A stretch of DNA of 64,000 nucleotides from assembly GCA_023432805.1 (NCBI GenBank), contig JAEYUG010000036.1:1-64000 (forward strand). The letters are read 5' to 3'. How positions within the stretch are numbered: position 1 is the stretch's first letter; each line of letters opens with the position of its first letter. The position numbers and the translations under genes were made by a program. Under the pieces are notes generated by a model. It made no database searches, had not been told where the DNA came from, and saw only the letters and a program-made list of their open reading frames with translations. The DNA comes from Bacteroidota bacterium. Lineage in GTDB: Bacteria; Bacteroidota; Ignavibacteria; SZUA-365. This document shows, piece by piece, positions 8,675 to 17,184 of the stretch.

Positions 8675-8757
8675 CTGACAGGAGGACGGACACCCCGTAA
8701 GGTCGGTGGACGCCCTCGTCCACCACAGGAGGACGGACGCCCCCGTCCGTCCTTGAC
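8675..8757. repeat. Palindromic repeat cluster (one degenerate, two intact hairpins)
   Basis: After the HTH gene come a decayed copy (TGACAGGAGGACGGACACCCC, 8675-8695), an intact GGTGGACG/CGTCCACC hairpin (8705-8724, loop CCCT) and an intact AGGACGGACG/CGTCCGTCCT hairpin (8730-8753, loop CCCC). Both hairpin types seen elsewhere in the window occur side by side here. Confidence 0.85.
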
Positions 8758-8788
8758 GGATGACGCAGGAAGGAAATGCAGACGGCGT

Positions 8789-11749
8789 CTACCGCACAAC
8801 AACGATGCGCTGCACGGCCGATGTGGTGCCTGTCGTCACGTGCACGAGATACGATCCTACGGTCAGGCCCGCCAGATCGATGGTCGTCGCACCCCTAACA
8901 TCCGAGAACGTGACTGGCGATGCGTGCACCACCCGACCCAGCAGATCGTGCACGACCACGCGTACGGATGAGGCCTGCGGCAGGGTCCATGCAATCGTCA
9001 CGGCGCCGTCGCGTTCGAGCGAGGCGGGGTGCGGATACGCGCCGATCGTCATGCCCGACGGACGTGCCGCCTCGGCGACCGACGTGGTGCCCGTGATGCG
9101 CCTCCAGGCATCGAGCGCGTGCGGCGTGCGTGCCACGACTTCGTTGCGGCTGAATCCGGCGAACAGCGCGAAGCCGGCTTCCGCCTTCTCTCCCGGCGCG
9201 AGGGTCCACGGACCGCTGCCGATGATCTGGGAAATATCCGACACGTTGCTCTGCCGCTTGAGAATCCCCGAACTCATCGACAGGTACTTCTCGGTCTTCG
9301 TGTAGCCGTCGTGCACGCCGAAGTTCGGCGAGGAGCCGTTGTCGGGATTGTTCATCGACATGTAGTGCAGCGGCACGGTGCGATTCAGCGCAGTCACACC
9401 CACCACGGTCGGCACGTCACCCGAACGGGCCCAGGCGATGCCGGTGCGCTGCGTCGTGTCGAAATCCGCATAGTCGTTGAACGCGTTCTTGCCGATGTCC
9501 CAGTCGAAGTAGATGCCGACATGCGTGCCGGTCCACGTGTTCTGCGACGTGTTCTCGATCTCGTAGCGCATGATGATCGTCCCGGCGAGCTCGGGTTCGT
9601 TGAACTGGTACGAATGCGCCTTCACACGCAGGCCGAGGCGGTTGGTGACGGGTGCGGCGTTGTCGGTGAATTCGGTCACACCCTCCTGGGCTGCAAGGGG
9701 ACCCGGCGTCGACATCAGCACGGGTGCCGCACCGATGAAATCCTGCAGCTGCGCCGAACCGCTCTCGTCGCGCGCCACGTCGACCACGCGTCGTGCGCCG
9801 TTGACCATGGCGCCGATCATGAGCGCGCCCTCGAAGAGCACGTTGAAGGTATTGTTCTTGTAGATGAAGCCCTTGCCGCGCAGCCCCGAGAAGTCGTCGA
9901 AGCCGATGTTGCCGTCGTTGGTGACAGTGGTGAGAATGTCGTTCTCGGTGTGGTCGCGATAGGTCGGCTGTTGGAAGAACTGCACGCCGCCGTAGTCGTT
10001 GTAGGCGTCATCGGTGATCGTGTAGAGCAATGGCACGGTCTCGTTCAGCGCCTCGACATCGGCCATGGTGATTTCAAACGGGGAGGAGGCGTTCGATCGC
10101 GTCTCACCCGTGCCCATGGCACCGAGGGTGAAGCTGCCATTCGAAATCGTGGCGTTGGGGTTGCCGCTCGTGAGCGTCACGAGTGCGTTCGAGGTCGGAT
10201 CAAGGAAGTTCTTCCATTCCATGGTCACGAGGATGGTTTCGCCGCGGTCGACGATGCCGTTCCCGTTGCCGCGCGTCGAATCGTCGAGGCTCCATGAGAC
10301 AAGCCGTACAGCAGGCGAACTCAGGGTCAGCGCACGATATGCGTTCACGCGTCCATAGCCGGTCTTGCGGCGATACCGCATCTGCTGGTTCGCGTCGATG
10401 TTGTCGGATGTGATGCGCACGAGCTCGGCGATCTGCTCTGCGCTGAGGGTCGGGCGATGGGTGGCCACGAGAGCGGCCACACCGGCGACCTGGGGACTCG
10501 CCATCGACGTGCCAGTCAATGACGCATACGCGTTGATGGACTGCGACACGCTCGAAATGATACCTTCGCCCGGTGCCGACACGTCGACCCACGTTCCGTA
10601 GTTGGAGAAGCCGCTTATGCGGTCCGTGGCGCCGACGCTCGCGACGCTCAGCACTCCCTCGTACGACGCGGGTGTGAACACATCCTCCTTCCCATCATTG
10701 CCCGAGGCCGCGACCACCACGGCACCTTTCGATTGCGCGTAGAGAATGCGGTCCTGCTCGCTCAACAACAAGCCACCACCACCACCCCAGCTGCAGTTGA
10801 TCACCCGGGCACCCATGTCGGCGGCGTACACGATGCCGTCGTACCCGCGAATGATCGATGCACCGCCATCGTCGCTTCCACATTTGACGGCAAGGATCCT
10901 GCATCCATATGCCACACCGGCGATTCCCTTCCCGTTGTTGCCGACGGCAGCGGTAATCCCCGCCACATGCGTACCGTGGTTGTTGCCCATCGGCGTGGGA
11001 GACGGGTCGATGTCGTAATACGAGCCCCCCATCGATGAGGTGGGTCCCGCGAAGTCGATGCCGATGATGTCGTCGACAAATCCGTTGCCGTCATCGTCGA
11101 TGCCGTTGATGTCGGTCAAGGTGTAGTTGTTGTCCTTGTTCACATCCTCACCGGGATTGACGAAGATGTTGGGACGCAGGTCTTCATGCTGCCAGTGCAC
11201 GCCGCTGTCGACGATGCCGATCACCACACCGGACGATCCCGTCGTCACATCCCATGCCTCCTGCACCTTCATCAGTCCGAGGGCATACTGCTGCGCGACA
11301 CGGGGATCGTTCGGCACGAACATCACCGGGAAGATCCGCTCCGGTTCCGCGTACTCCACCCCCGGAAGCGCGGACAGCTCGGCCGCCACGACCCGGGGAT
11401 CCTCATTGCCGGTGAAGGTCACCCGGTACATGCGGTCCAGCCCGATCTCGCGACCGCCGCTCGTGAATGCGCTCCCGTGCCGGGGGTACATCTGCACGAT
11501 CTCGTTGACGCCATGTCGTGCAAGCACGGGCGCGAGCTGCGGCAGCGCCACCGATGCCTTCGAAAGCGCTGCGCGCGTCGAGGCCGTGAACTTCATCACG
11601 ACAACGCCCGGCATGAGCCGCACGCCGTCTGCGGAGGCGTTCGTTGATGTGGAGGTGGGGGATGTGGCAGCCGCGCGCAGAGGGATGGAGAGGAGGAACA
11701 ACGCGGCGCACAGCAGTGTCAGTGCGAGGTGGTCTCGGAAATGCTGCAT
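8789..11749 (-). CDS. Subtilisin-family (S8) serine protease with T9SS sorting domain
   Basis: The product has 986 residues with a signal peptide (residues 1-27). An inhibitor-I9-like propeptide (about 40-145) precedes the catalytic domain. The triad is visible: Asp181 in GIVDSG, His258 in NNHGTHVAG and Ser415 in GTSMASPQ. Asp/Asn-rich stretches between Asp and His (GIDDDGNGFVDD) probably bind calcium. After the protease domain come beta-sandwich modules and a C-terminal T9SS type A domain (VVVHDLLGRVVHAS, VGSYLVHVTTG). It should be exported through Sec, moved over the outer membrane by T9SS and act as an extracellular endopeptidase. It stands alone downstream of the palindromic repeat cluster. 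Confidence 0.93.
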   Translation of the reverse strand: MQHFRDHLALTLLCAALFLLSIPLRAAATSPTSTSTNASADGVRLMPGVVVMKFTASTRAALSKASVALPQLAPVLARHGVNEIVQMYPRHGSAFTSGGREIGLDRMYRVTFTGNEDPRVVAAELSALPGVEYAEPERIFPVMFVPNDPRVAQQYALGLMKVQEAWDVTTGSSGVVIGIVDSGVHWQHEDLRPNIFVNPGEDVNKDNNYTLTDINGIDDDGNGFVDDIIGIDFAGPTSSMGGSYYDIDPSPTPMGNNHGTHVAGITAAVGNNGKGIAGVAYGCRILAVKCGSDDGGASIIRGYDGIVYAADMGARVINCSWGGGGGLLLSEQDRILYAQSKGAVVVAASGNDGKEDVFTPASYEGVLSVASVGATDRISGFSNYGTWVDVSAPGEGIISSVSQSINAYASLTGTSMASPQVAGVAALVATHRPTLSAEQIAELVRITSDNIDANQQMRYRRKTGYGRVNAYRALTLSSPAVRLVSWSLDDSTRGNGNGIVDRGETILVTMEWKNFLDPTSNALVTLTSGNPNATISNGSFTLGAMGTGETRSNASSPFEITMADVEALNETVPLLYTITDDAYNDYGGVQFFQQPTYRDHTENDILTTVTNDGNIGFDDFSGLRGKGFIYKNNTFNVLFEGALMIGAMVNGARRVVDVARDESGSAQLQDFIGAAPVLMSTPGPLAAQEGVTEFTDNAAPVTNRLGLRVKAHSYQFNEPELAGTIIMRYEIENTSQNTWTGTHVGIYFDWDIGKNAFNDYADFDTTQRTGIAWARSGDVPTVVGVTALNRTVPLHYMSMNNPDNGSSPNFGVHDGYTKTEKYLSMSSGILKRQSNVSDISQIIGSGPWTLAPGEKAEAGFALFAGFSRNEVVARTPHALDAWRRITGTTSVAEAARPSGMTIGAYPHPASLERDGAVTIAWTLPQASSVRVVVHDLLGRVVHASPVTFSDVRGATTIDLAGLTVGSYLVHVTTGTTSAVQRIVVVR

Positions 11750-11897
11750 CGATGGGAAGTTGAGAATGAATGAAACACCGTGCGCACGCAGGGAGCGAGC
11801 AGGTGAGGAACCGTCAAAGGTGCGTGTGTCGGAATGATGCTGCAGGCGTTCGCATCGTCGACGGAAACCGCGCGATGCTCCTGCATGGGATGCTGCG

Positions 11898-12893
11898 TCA
11901 GGCGCGAATGATGCGGCCGATGACGCGGGGTTGTTCCGCGGCGAGTGCTGTGAGCATCTCCGCCTCGGCGGCCCGGTCGACGATGACGATCATGCCGATG
12001 CCGAGATTGAAGGTGCGGCGCATGTCCTCTTCAGGGACAGAACCGAGCTCCTGAATCATCGAGAAGATGTGGGGACGCGTCCAGGCGTCCCACGCGATGT
12101 CGAGCGCGAGTCCGTCGGCGATCACGCGGCGGGTATTGCCTTCGATGCCGCCGCCCGTGATATGTGACAATCCGTGCACGGCGGATGTTTCAAGCAGGGG
12201 ACGCACGGCATGGAGATACGATCGGTGCACAGCGAGCAGCGCATCGCCGAGCGTGCCGCCGAGTTCGTCGAAGTGTGTCGTGAGGTCGAAATGGGGCAGC
12301 AGCACGGCACGTGCGAGCGAATAGCCGTTGGTGTGCAGTCCCGTCGAAGGAAGCCCGATGAGCACATCACCTTCCTTCACATTCTCCTTGCTGAGAATAT
12401 TCGCGCGGTCTACCACACCGACGATGGTCCCGGCGATGTCGTACTCGTCGGGGGCGTACATGCCCGGCATTTCCGCGGTTTCACCACCGATCAGCGCACA
12501 CCCGTTCTCTCCGCAGGCCCTGGCAAAGCCGGTGATCACCTGCTCGGCGACGGCGGGATCGAGCTTGCCGGTCGCGAAATAGTCCATGAAATACAGCGGG
12601 GACGCGCCGGTGGTGAGGATGTCGTTCACGCAGTGGTTGACCAGATCCTGCCCGACTGTGTCATGCCGCTGGAGCAGCGAGGCGATCTTGAGCTTGGTTC
12701 CCACACCATCCACACTCGAGACGAGCACAGGCGCTTCGTATTCGGGGAAGCGCGCATCGAACAGTGCCCCGAAGCCACCGATGCCGCCCAGCACGCGGGG
12801 CGTGTGCGTCGACTTGACTGCTGCAGCGATGCGTCGGACGGTTTCTTCGCCGGCTTCAATATCCACACCGGCGGCCTTGTAGGTGATGCTCAC
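11898..12893 (-). CDS. purM: Phosphoribosylformylglycinamidine cyclo-ligase (AIR synthetase)
   Basis: PurM closes the imidazole ring of FGAM with ATP to give AIR in de novo purine synthesis (cytoplasm). The family signatures are visible: start SITYKAAGVDIEAG, the Gly-rich GGIGGFGALFD, SVDGVGTKLKIA, NDILTTGASPLYFMDY, the ALIGGETAEMPGMY segment and the late ITGGGIEGN. The GTG at 12893 is chosen because it gives the usual N-terminus; another GTG lies at 12941. The length of 331 residues is normal. It follows nth by 79 bases on the same strand. No other pur gene is in the window. Confidence 0.95.
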   Translation of the reverse strand: MSITYKAAGVDIEAGEETVRRIAAAVKSTHTPRVLGGIGGFGALFDARFPEYEAPVLVSSVDGVGTKLKIASLLQRHDTVGQDLVNHCVNDILTTGASPLYFMDYFATGKLDPAVAEQVITGFARACGENGCALIGGETAEMPGMYAPDEYDIAGTIVGVVDRANILSKENVKEGDVLIGLPSTGLHTNGYSLARAVLLPHFDLTTHFDELGGTLGDALLAVHRSYLHAVRPLLETSAVHGLSHITGGGIEGNTRRVIADGLALDIAWDAWTRPHIFSMIQELGSVPEEDMRRTFNLGIGMIVIVDRAAEAEMLTALAAEQPRVIGRIIRA

Positions 12894-12972
12894 GTTGCAC
12901 TCGTCGGAAAAGTGATCAATTTCGAAAAGTATTGCTTGCACCCCTCATCTGCAACCCAGTTCGAGGCGGCCA

Positions 12973-13644
12973 CTACGTGCGTGACGGACACCAGTCCGCG
13001 ATCACGCATGCATCGCACTTCGGTCTGCGCGCGATGCAGGTCTTGCGCCCGTGCAGAATGAGCAGGTGACTCGCGTCGGTCCACTCCTCACGGGGAATGA
13101 GTGCACAGAGATGCCGCTCGATCACCACGGCGTCATCCGAATCGACCAGAGCCAGCAGGTTGGAGATCCGTGTCACATGCGTGTCGACGGGCAATCCTGG
13201 AATCCCGAATGCGTTGCCCAGCACGACATTCGCGGTCTTGCGTCCCACACCGGGAAGAGCGGTGAGTTCCTCCATCGTCTGCGGAACCACGCCCCCGTGC
13301 CGCTCGCGCAATGCCGTCGCACATCCCTTGATGTTCTTTGCCTTGTTCTGGTAGAATCCCGTGCTGTGGATGATCTCCATGAGTGACGCGTGCGGAGCGT
13401 CCGCCATTGCATCCACCGTGGGATACGCACGGAAGAGGACAGGCGTGACCATGTTCACGCGCTCGTCGGTGCATTGCGCCGAAAGGATCGTCGCAATCAG
13501 GAGTTCGAAGGGGGATGTATGCGTGAGTGCGCAGGCGGGTTCGGGAAACTCCTCGCGCAGCTCGGAAAGGATGGCTGCAATGCGACGCCGTCGCTGCGCG
13601 GGCTTCTCGCTCGCGAATGAAGGTCGCAATGCGGGGCGTCTCAT
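12973..13644 (-). CDS. nth: Endonuclease III (DNA glycosylase/AP lyase)
   Basis: This 223-residue base-excision repair enzyme removes oxidised pyrimidines and cuts the backbone at the abasic site. The helix-hairpin-helix LPGVGRKTANVVL carries the catalytic Lys136, and Asp154 lies in VDTHV. The C-terminal [4Fe-4S] loop is complete: Cys203, 210, 213 and 219 (C-x6-C-x2-C-x5-C). It starts 17 bases after the microcompartment gene stops, so the two are probably co-transcribed, a partnership with no obvious metabolic logic. Confidence 0.96.
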   Translation of the reverse strand: MRRPALRPSFASEKPAQRRRRIAAILSELREEFPEPACALTHTSPFELLIATILSAQCTDERVNMVTPVLFRAYPTVDAMADAPHASLMEIIHSTGFYQNKAKNIKGCATALRERHGGVVPQTMEELTALPGVGRKTANVVLGNAFGIPGLPVDTHVTRISNLLALVDSDDAVVIERHLCALIPREEWTDASHLLILHGRKTCIARRPKCDACVIADWCPSRT

Positions 13645-13661
13645 GCGTAGAGGGAAGGGAC

Positions 13662-14213
13662 TTACACGAGTTCTTCCATCAGTTCGCGCCTGGGACGCGG
13701 GATCACGACCTTGTTGACCAGCAGTCCCCTTTGCGCGATCACCTCTGCGCCGGCATCCACCGCGGCCTGCACGGCCGCGACGTCTCCGGTCAGCGTGCAG
13801 AAGGCCTTGCCGCCGAGCGCCATTGCGAGCCGCAGCTCCATCAACGTGACATTCGCGGCCTTGACCGCTGCGTCCGCACCCTCGATCAGCGATGCCACGC
13901 TGAACGCCTCGAGGATCCCCATCGCCTCGAACTCACTGACCATCGATAGTCCCTTGATCGCCGGGAAGATCGATTCGTGCACGTTCGGAATGACGAAGGA
14001 GTCGATGACGGAGGCTTCCTCGATGGCCTCTCCGGCCTCGACGCTCGATGTCACGGCGGCGACGTCTCCTCCCACCATCACCATGTATTTGCCCGAACAG
14101 ATCGAGCGCGAGAGGATGAGTTCGGTGTCCGCTGCCTTCAGCATCGCATCCGCGACATTGTAGCCCGCGGCGATGCTTGACAATTCGATGAGTCCGATAG
14201 CGTTGTGTGCCAT
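13662..14213 (-). CDS. PduT-like tandem-BMC microcompartment shell protein (BMC-T), orphan
   Basis: The protein has 183 residues and two BMC domains in a row. The first (about 4-90) starts AIGLIELSSIAAGYNVADAM and the second (about 97-180) starts AMGILEAFSVASLIEGADAA. Tandem-BMC proteins form trimers that act as pseudohexameric shell tiles. The sequence follows PduT of the 1,2-propanediol microcompartment closely: SRSICSGKYMVMVGGDV matches SKTICPGKFLLMLGGDV, and Cys39 falls at PduT Cys38, which binds a [4Fe-4S] cluster in the trimer pore. VIPNVHESIFPAI and the ending VIPRPRREL also match. No other shell gene, encapsulated enzyme or signature peptide gene is near; nth follows 17 bases downstream. 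Start ATG 14213; an alternative is not needed. The fold is certain, the role is open. Confidence 0.93.
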   Translation of the reverse strand: MAHNAIGLIELSSIAAGYNVADAMLKAADTELILSRSICSGKYMVMVGGDVAAVTSSVEAGEAIEEASVIDSFVIPNVHESIFPAIKGLSMVSEFEAMGILEAFSVASLIEGADAAVKAANVTLMELRLAMALGGKAFCTLTGDVAAVQAAVDAGAEVIAQRGLLVNKVVIPRPRRELMEELV

Positions 14214-14414
14214 GATGATCCGGCCGATGGATGTCACTGTTGCAGTCTCAGAATTAGCAAAAAATCGCTCGCTTCTCCAAACAGGGATCGAGGGTGGGTG
14301 CACCTTCGATCTGCAGTGTCGGCAGGCTTCCCGATCCGAAGGGCACGTACGCGGCGGTTGAATTCCGGTGCCCCCTCGCCTATGTTGCAACAGTCGACTT
14401 TCCTTCGGATCCCC

Positions 14415-15032
14415 ATGAAATCGCTCGCAATACTTGCAGTGCTTCTGCTCGGTGCCGGAACGTGCGCTGAGGCCCAGCGTCTTTCACCACACGTCCCGCC
14501 GCCGGGCACATGGAGCCTGACGCTGTCCGGCGGAATGATCGGCATGGGCAGCGATCTGACCCAGGTCCAGAGCGAATACCGCTACCGGCCGATGGCATCC
14601 CTGCTCATCATGCGCATGCTGCGATCCTCCTTCCAGGTCGGTGTCGCCCTCGGCGGCGGTCAGATCGCCGCCGAACGCGACGTCGTCTCATCAAAGGTCC
14701 CCATGGGCACCGCCCTCGCCCATGCCGAGTACCGCGTCCCATTGCTCCAGGGACAGCTCTCTCCCCTCGTCTTCGCGCAGGCAGGCATGATCATCGCCGT
14801 TCCGAGTGTCACGACCAACGGGGTGCGTACCACCCATGATGCCACCCTCGCTCCAGCCTATGGCGGGGGATTCGGCCTCGAATTCCTCCACCGTCGTCGT
14901 TACGGTGTGCGTTTCATGGTCGGGGGACTTCTGACAGGCAGCGACAACCTTGATGGGATCGAGCAGGGCGATAGGAAGGATGGAGCTGCATGGGCGACAC
15001 TCGGCATCACCTGGTTCCCCTTCAGTCGTTGA
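14415..15032 (+). CDS. Putative outer membrane beta-barrel protein
   Basis: The product has 205 residues. It begins MKSLAILAVLLLGAGTCAEAQ, a clear signal peptide, followed by alternating hydrophobic/polar strands rich in Gly and aromatic ends (WSLTLSGGMIGMG, RYGVRFMVGGLL) and a terminal strand ending WFPFSR, with aromatic residues near the end as in barrel proteins. This suggests a small barrel of the OmpA-N/PorT-like kind. It is divergent from the BMC gene, with 201 bases between the starts. Function unknown. Confidence 0.7.
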   Translation: MKSLAILAVLLLGAGTCAEAQRLSPHVPPPGTWSLTLSGGMIGMGSDLTQVQSEYRYRPMASLLIMRMLRSSFQVGVALGGGQIAAERDVVSSKVPMGTALAHAEYRVPLLQGQLSPLVFAQAGMIIAVPSVTTNGVRTTHDATLAPAYGGGFGLEFLHRRRYGVRFMVGGLLTGSDNLDGIEQGDRKDGAAWATLGITWFPFSR

Positions 15033-15103
15033 TGCAGCTGCGGCGGGGAAGTCTCCGCTGACGCATGCACCGCCGGACCGGTACGCCCCGGCCCCAAACG
15101 CAG

Positions 15104-15127
15104 ACGGCGCGCCATGTGGCGCGCCGT
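15104..15127. terminator. Hairpin between convergent genes
   Basis: ACGGCGCGCCA (15104-15114) and TGGCGCGCCGT (15117-15127) form a perfect stem between the converging barrel gene and the FKBP gene. No U-run is present on either side, so termination is probable only from position. Confidence 0.5.
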
Positions 15128-15151
15128 TGCAGGAACATGCGACCCGAAGAA

Positions 15152-15862
15152 TCAGGGCTGCGTCGGTGTCGGCTGGATGCTGAGCAGTTCGATTTCGAAG
15201 ATCAGTGTCGCGTGAGGCGGAATCACCTCACCCGCACCACTTTCGCCATAGGCGAGGTTCGAGGGGATGTAGACCTCGTACTTCGAACCGACCTTCATCA
15301 GCTGCAGTGCTTCGGTGAATCCGGGGATCACACCGCTCACGGGGAAGCTCGCGGGCTGACCGCGCTTGTAGCTGCTGTCGAATTCCGTGCCGTCGATCAA
15401 GGTGCCCTTGTAGTTGATCACGACCGTCTCGTCCGCTTTCGGCTGGGGACCGTTGCCCTCCTTGATCACCTTGTACTGCAGACCGCTCGGCAAGGCGACA
15501 ACGCCCGATTTGGACTTGTTCTCGGCGAGGAACTTCGCGCCCTTGTCCTTCATCTCCGCGCCCTTCTTCTCCATTTCCGCCTTCTGACGCTCACCCTGTG
15601 CCTGGATGTATGCCTGGACGGCTGCCTGCATCTGTTCGGTGGTCAGGGCTGCGGTATCGCTCTTCAGACCGGCCTGCATGCCCGCAAGGTAGGCATCTGC
15701 GTTTACATCAACTTTCTGCTGGCGGAGATTCTTCCCCATGTCGAAGCCGATGCTGTAGCTCACTGTGTCGATGTTCGACGCGAGATCGGCAGAACCGCCC
15801 CCGGACTTGGAGCAGGCGGCGAGAGTGAGTGCGAGAAGGGGAATGATGAACAGTTGTTTCAC
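15152..15862 (-). CDS. FKBP-type peptidyl-prolyl isomerase, lipoprotein
   Basis: The product has 236 residues from a GTG start at 15862, chosen because GGAGGAA lies seven bases upstream and a lipoprotein signal follows directly (LLALTLAAC, lipidation at Cys17). The N-terminal part (about 25-125) is the helical dimerisation domain of FkpA/Mip-type proteins with a long Lys/Glu/Ala helix (QAQGERQKAEMEKKGAEM). The C-terminal FKBP domain (about 135-228) has VVINYKGTLIDGTEFDSSY, GVIPGFTEALQLM, IPSNLAYGESG and IPPHATLIFEIELL. It should speed up prolyl isomerisation and assist folding of envelope proteins in the periplasm. Confidence 0.94.
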   Translation of the reverse strand: MKQLFIIPLLALTLAACSKSGGGSADLASNIDTVSYSIGFDMGKNLRQQKVDVNADAYLAGMQAGLKSDTAALTTEQMQAAVQAYIQAQGERQKAEMEKKGAEMKDKGAKFLAENKSKSGVVALPSGLQYKVIKEGNGPQPKADETVVINYKGTLIDGTEFDSSYKRGQPASFPVSGVIPGFTEALQLMKVGSKYEVYIPSNLAYGESGAGEVIPPHATLIFEIELLSIQPTPTQP

Positions 15863-16146
15863 GAGTGGATTCCTCCGGTGTCTGATGCATGTCAGTTCAG
15901 TCCCGCAAGATAACCAAAGTCCACGTGCTTTCCATTTGTCCGGTCCTGGCCGCGCATGCCGCGTGGAACTGGCGAACAAAGCCAACGTGACGGTGCGGCA
16001 ACCGTTCGCTCGACGAATCGCAGCGCCACCATGCGGATACCGCACCATCACGTTGATCCCCATGCTGAACAATTAGGGACACGGGATGCTGCTGCTGAAA
16101 AAAACGAACAACGGTTCGAAAATATTTCGTCGGCTCCCCCGCCTGT
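15863..16146. other. Intergenic region upstream of the FKBP gene
   Basis: These 284 bases contain no supported gene. They include an A/T-richer part around 16090-16130 where a terminator for the TPR gene or a promoter for the FKBP gene could lie, but I see no clean hairpin or promoter match. Confidence 0.5.
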
Positions 16147-17184
16147 TCAGCGTCCGAGTTCGCGCTGAAGGTCCACCATGTCGTCGACACGCTTGCGGAT
16201 GCGCGAGGATCCATCCCCGGTGAATCCGCTGCGGTCGAATTTCGAGTGCGACAGCACCCATTCACACTCCCTGCGGGCGGTTGCATGGTCGCCCAGCGTG
16301 AAACTGTGCCGCGCGATCTTCGCCCGCGCCTGGATCTCGATGTAGCGACGCTCGCGCACTTCCGAGTCGATGGACTGCACGATGCGCTGGTATGCATCTC
16401 GCGCGAGGCGCAGGTCGCCCTTCTTTTCCGCCGCAGACGCGAGCCCCCAGAGAAACAGCCGATTCTTCGGAAACTGCTTCAACATGCGCTGCGCTGCGCG
16501 GATCGCATCTACGTAGCGCTCCTCCTCGATGAAGATCCAGATCAGGGAATTGGTCGCCTGTGCTGCAGTATATGCACCGTTCTTCTCAGCCTTGCGCAAA
16601 AGATTGATGCCCGCGAGGCGCTCATCATCGACGAGCGGGGTCCATGTCAGGAATGACATGCGCCTGCTCTTCCAGTACTTGTAGGTGCCGACACCCGTCA
16701 TCGCGTCCCATGCCGAACCATCCGCTGCGAGACAATCCGTGAAATACGACTGAGCCTTCAGGCCCGCCGCGAGTCCCCCGATCCAGTCCTCCCCATCCCG
16801 AAAGCGATCATAAGCGATGTAGCTGTGCGCCATGCCCACGGTGAAGTTCGCCTCCGCCACACGATCCTTCTGCTCGATCATCTTTTCTCCCAGTGCGATC
16901 GCACGTTCGAGCAGGGTCGTGTATTCCGGTTGGGGGACGGGCGTCTCGAAGTCGAGCGACATCACCTGCTGGAGAATCGCCTTGTTCAGATATCCCGCCG
17001 GGTGTACCGGCCAGCGCCGCATCGCCTCGTCGAACAACGCGCGTGCCTCCGAGTAGCGTTGATCCCCCGCAGCCTCGATGCCCCGCTCGATCACACCATG
17101 CAACCCGGCATCCGTGATGCGCTGTGCCTGCAGCGACGTCGCCGCGCTGCACAGCACACACAGCAGGATCACTCTGCGCATCAT
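16147..17184 (-). CDS. Exported tetratricopeptide-repeat protein
   Basis: The product has 345 residues with a signal peptide (ILLCVLCSAATSLQAQ). TPR-like helices run through the protein, for example GDQRYSEARALFDEAMRRWPVHPAGYLNKA and, further on, ERYVDAIRAAQRMLKQFPKNRLFLWGLASAAEKKGDLRLARDAY written here in parts. It is probably a periplasmic scaffold. Its ATG overlaps the stop of uvrC as ATGA (17181-17184), so it is likely translationally coupled to uvrC, though the functions seem unrelated. Confidence 0.8.
   Translation of the reverse strand: MMRRVILLCVLCSAATSLQAQRITDAGLHGVIERGIEAAGDQRYSEARALFDEAMRRWPVHPAGYLNKAILQQVMSLDFETPVPQPEYTTLLERAIALGEKMIEQKDRVAEANFTVGMAHSYIAYDRFRDGEDWIGGLAAGLKAQSYFTDCLAADGSAWDAMTGVGTYKYWKSRRMSFLTWTPLVDDERLAGINLLRKAEKNGAYTAAQATNSLIWIFIEEERYVDAIRAAQRMLKQFPKNRLFLWGLASAAEKKGDLRLARDAYQRIVQSIDSEVRERRYIEIQARAKIARHSFTLGDHATARRECEWVLSHSKFDRSGFTGDGSSRIRKRVDDMVDLQRELGR

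Noticed and set aside
9029..10297. 422-codon plus-strand frame opposite the subtilisin
   Set aside because: Shadow frame; the subtilisin has a full catalytic triad and sorting domain.
15956..16168. Small frames between the FKBP and TPR genes
   Set aside because: No ribosome site, no coding-type composition, no conserved pattern.
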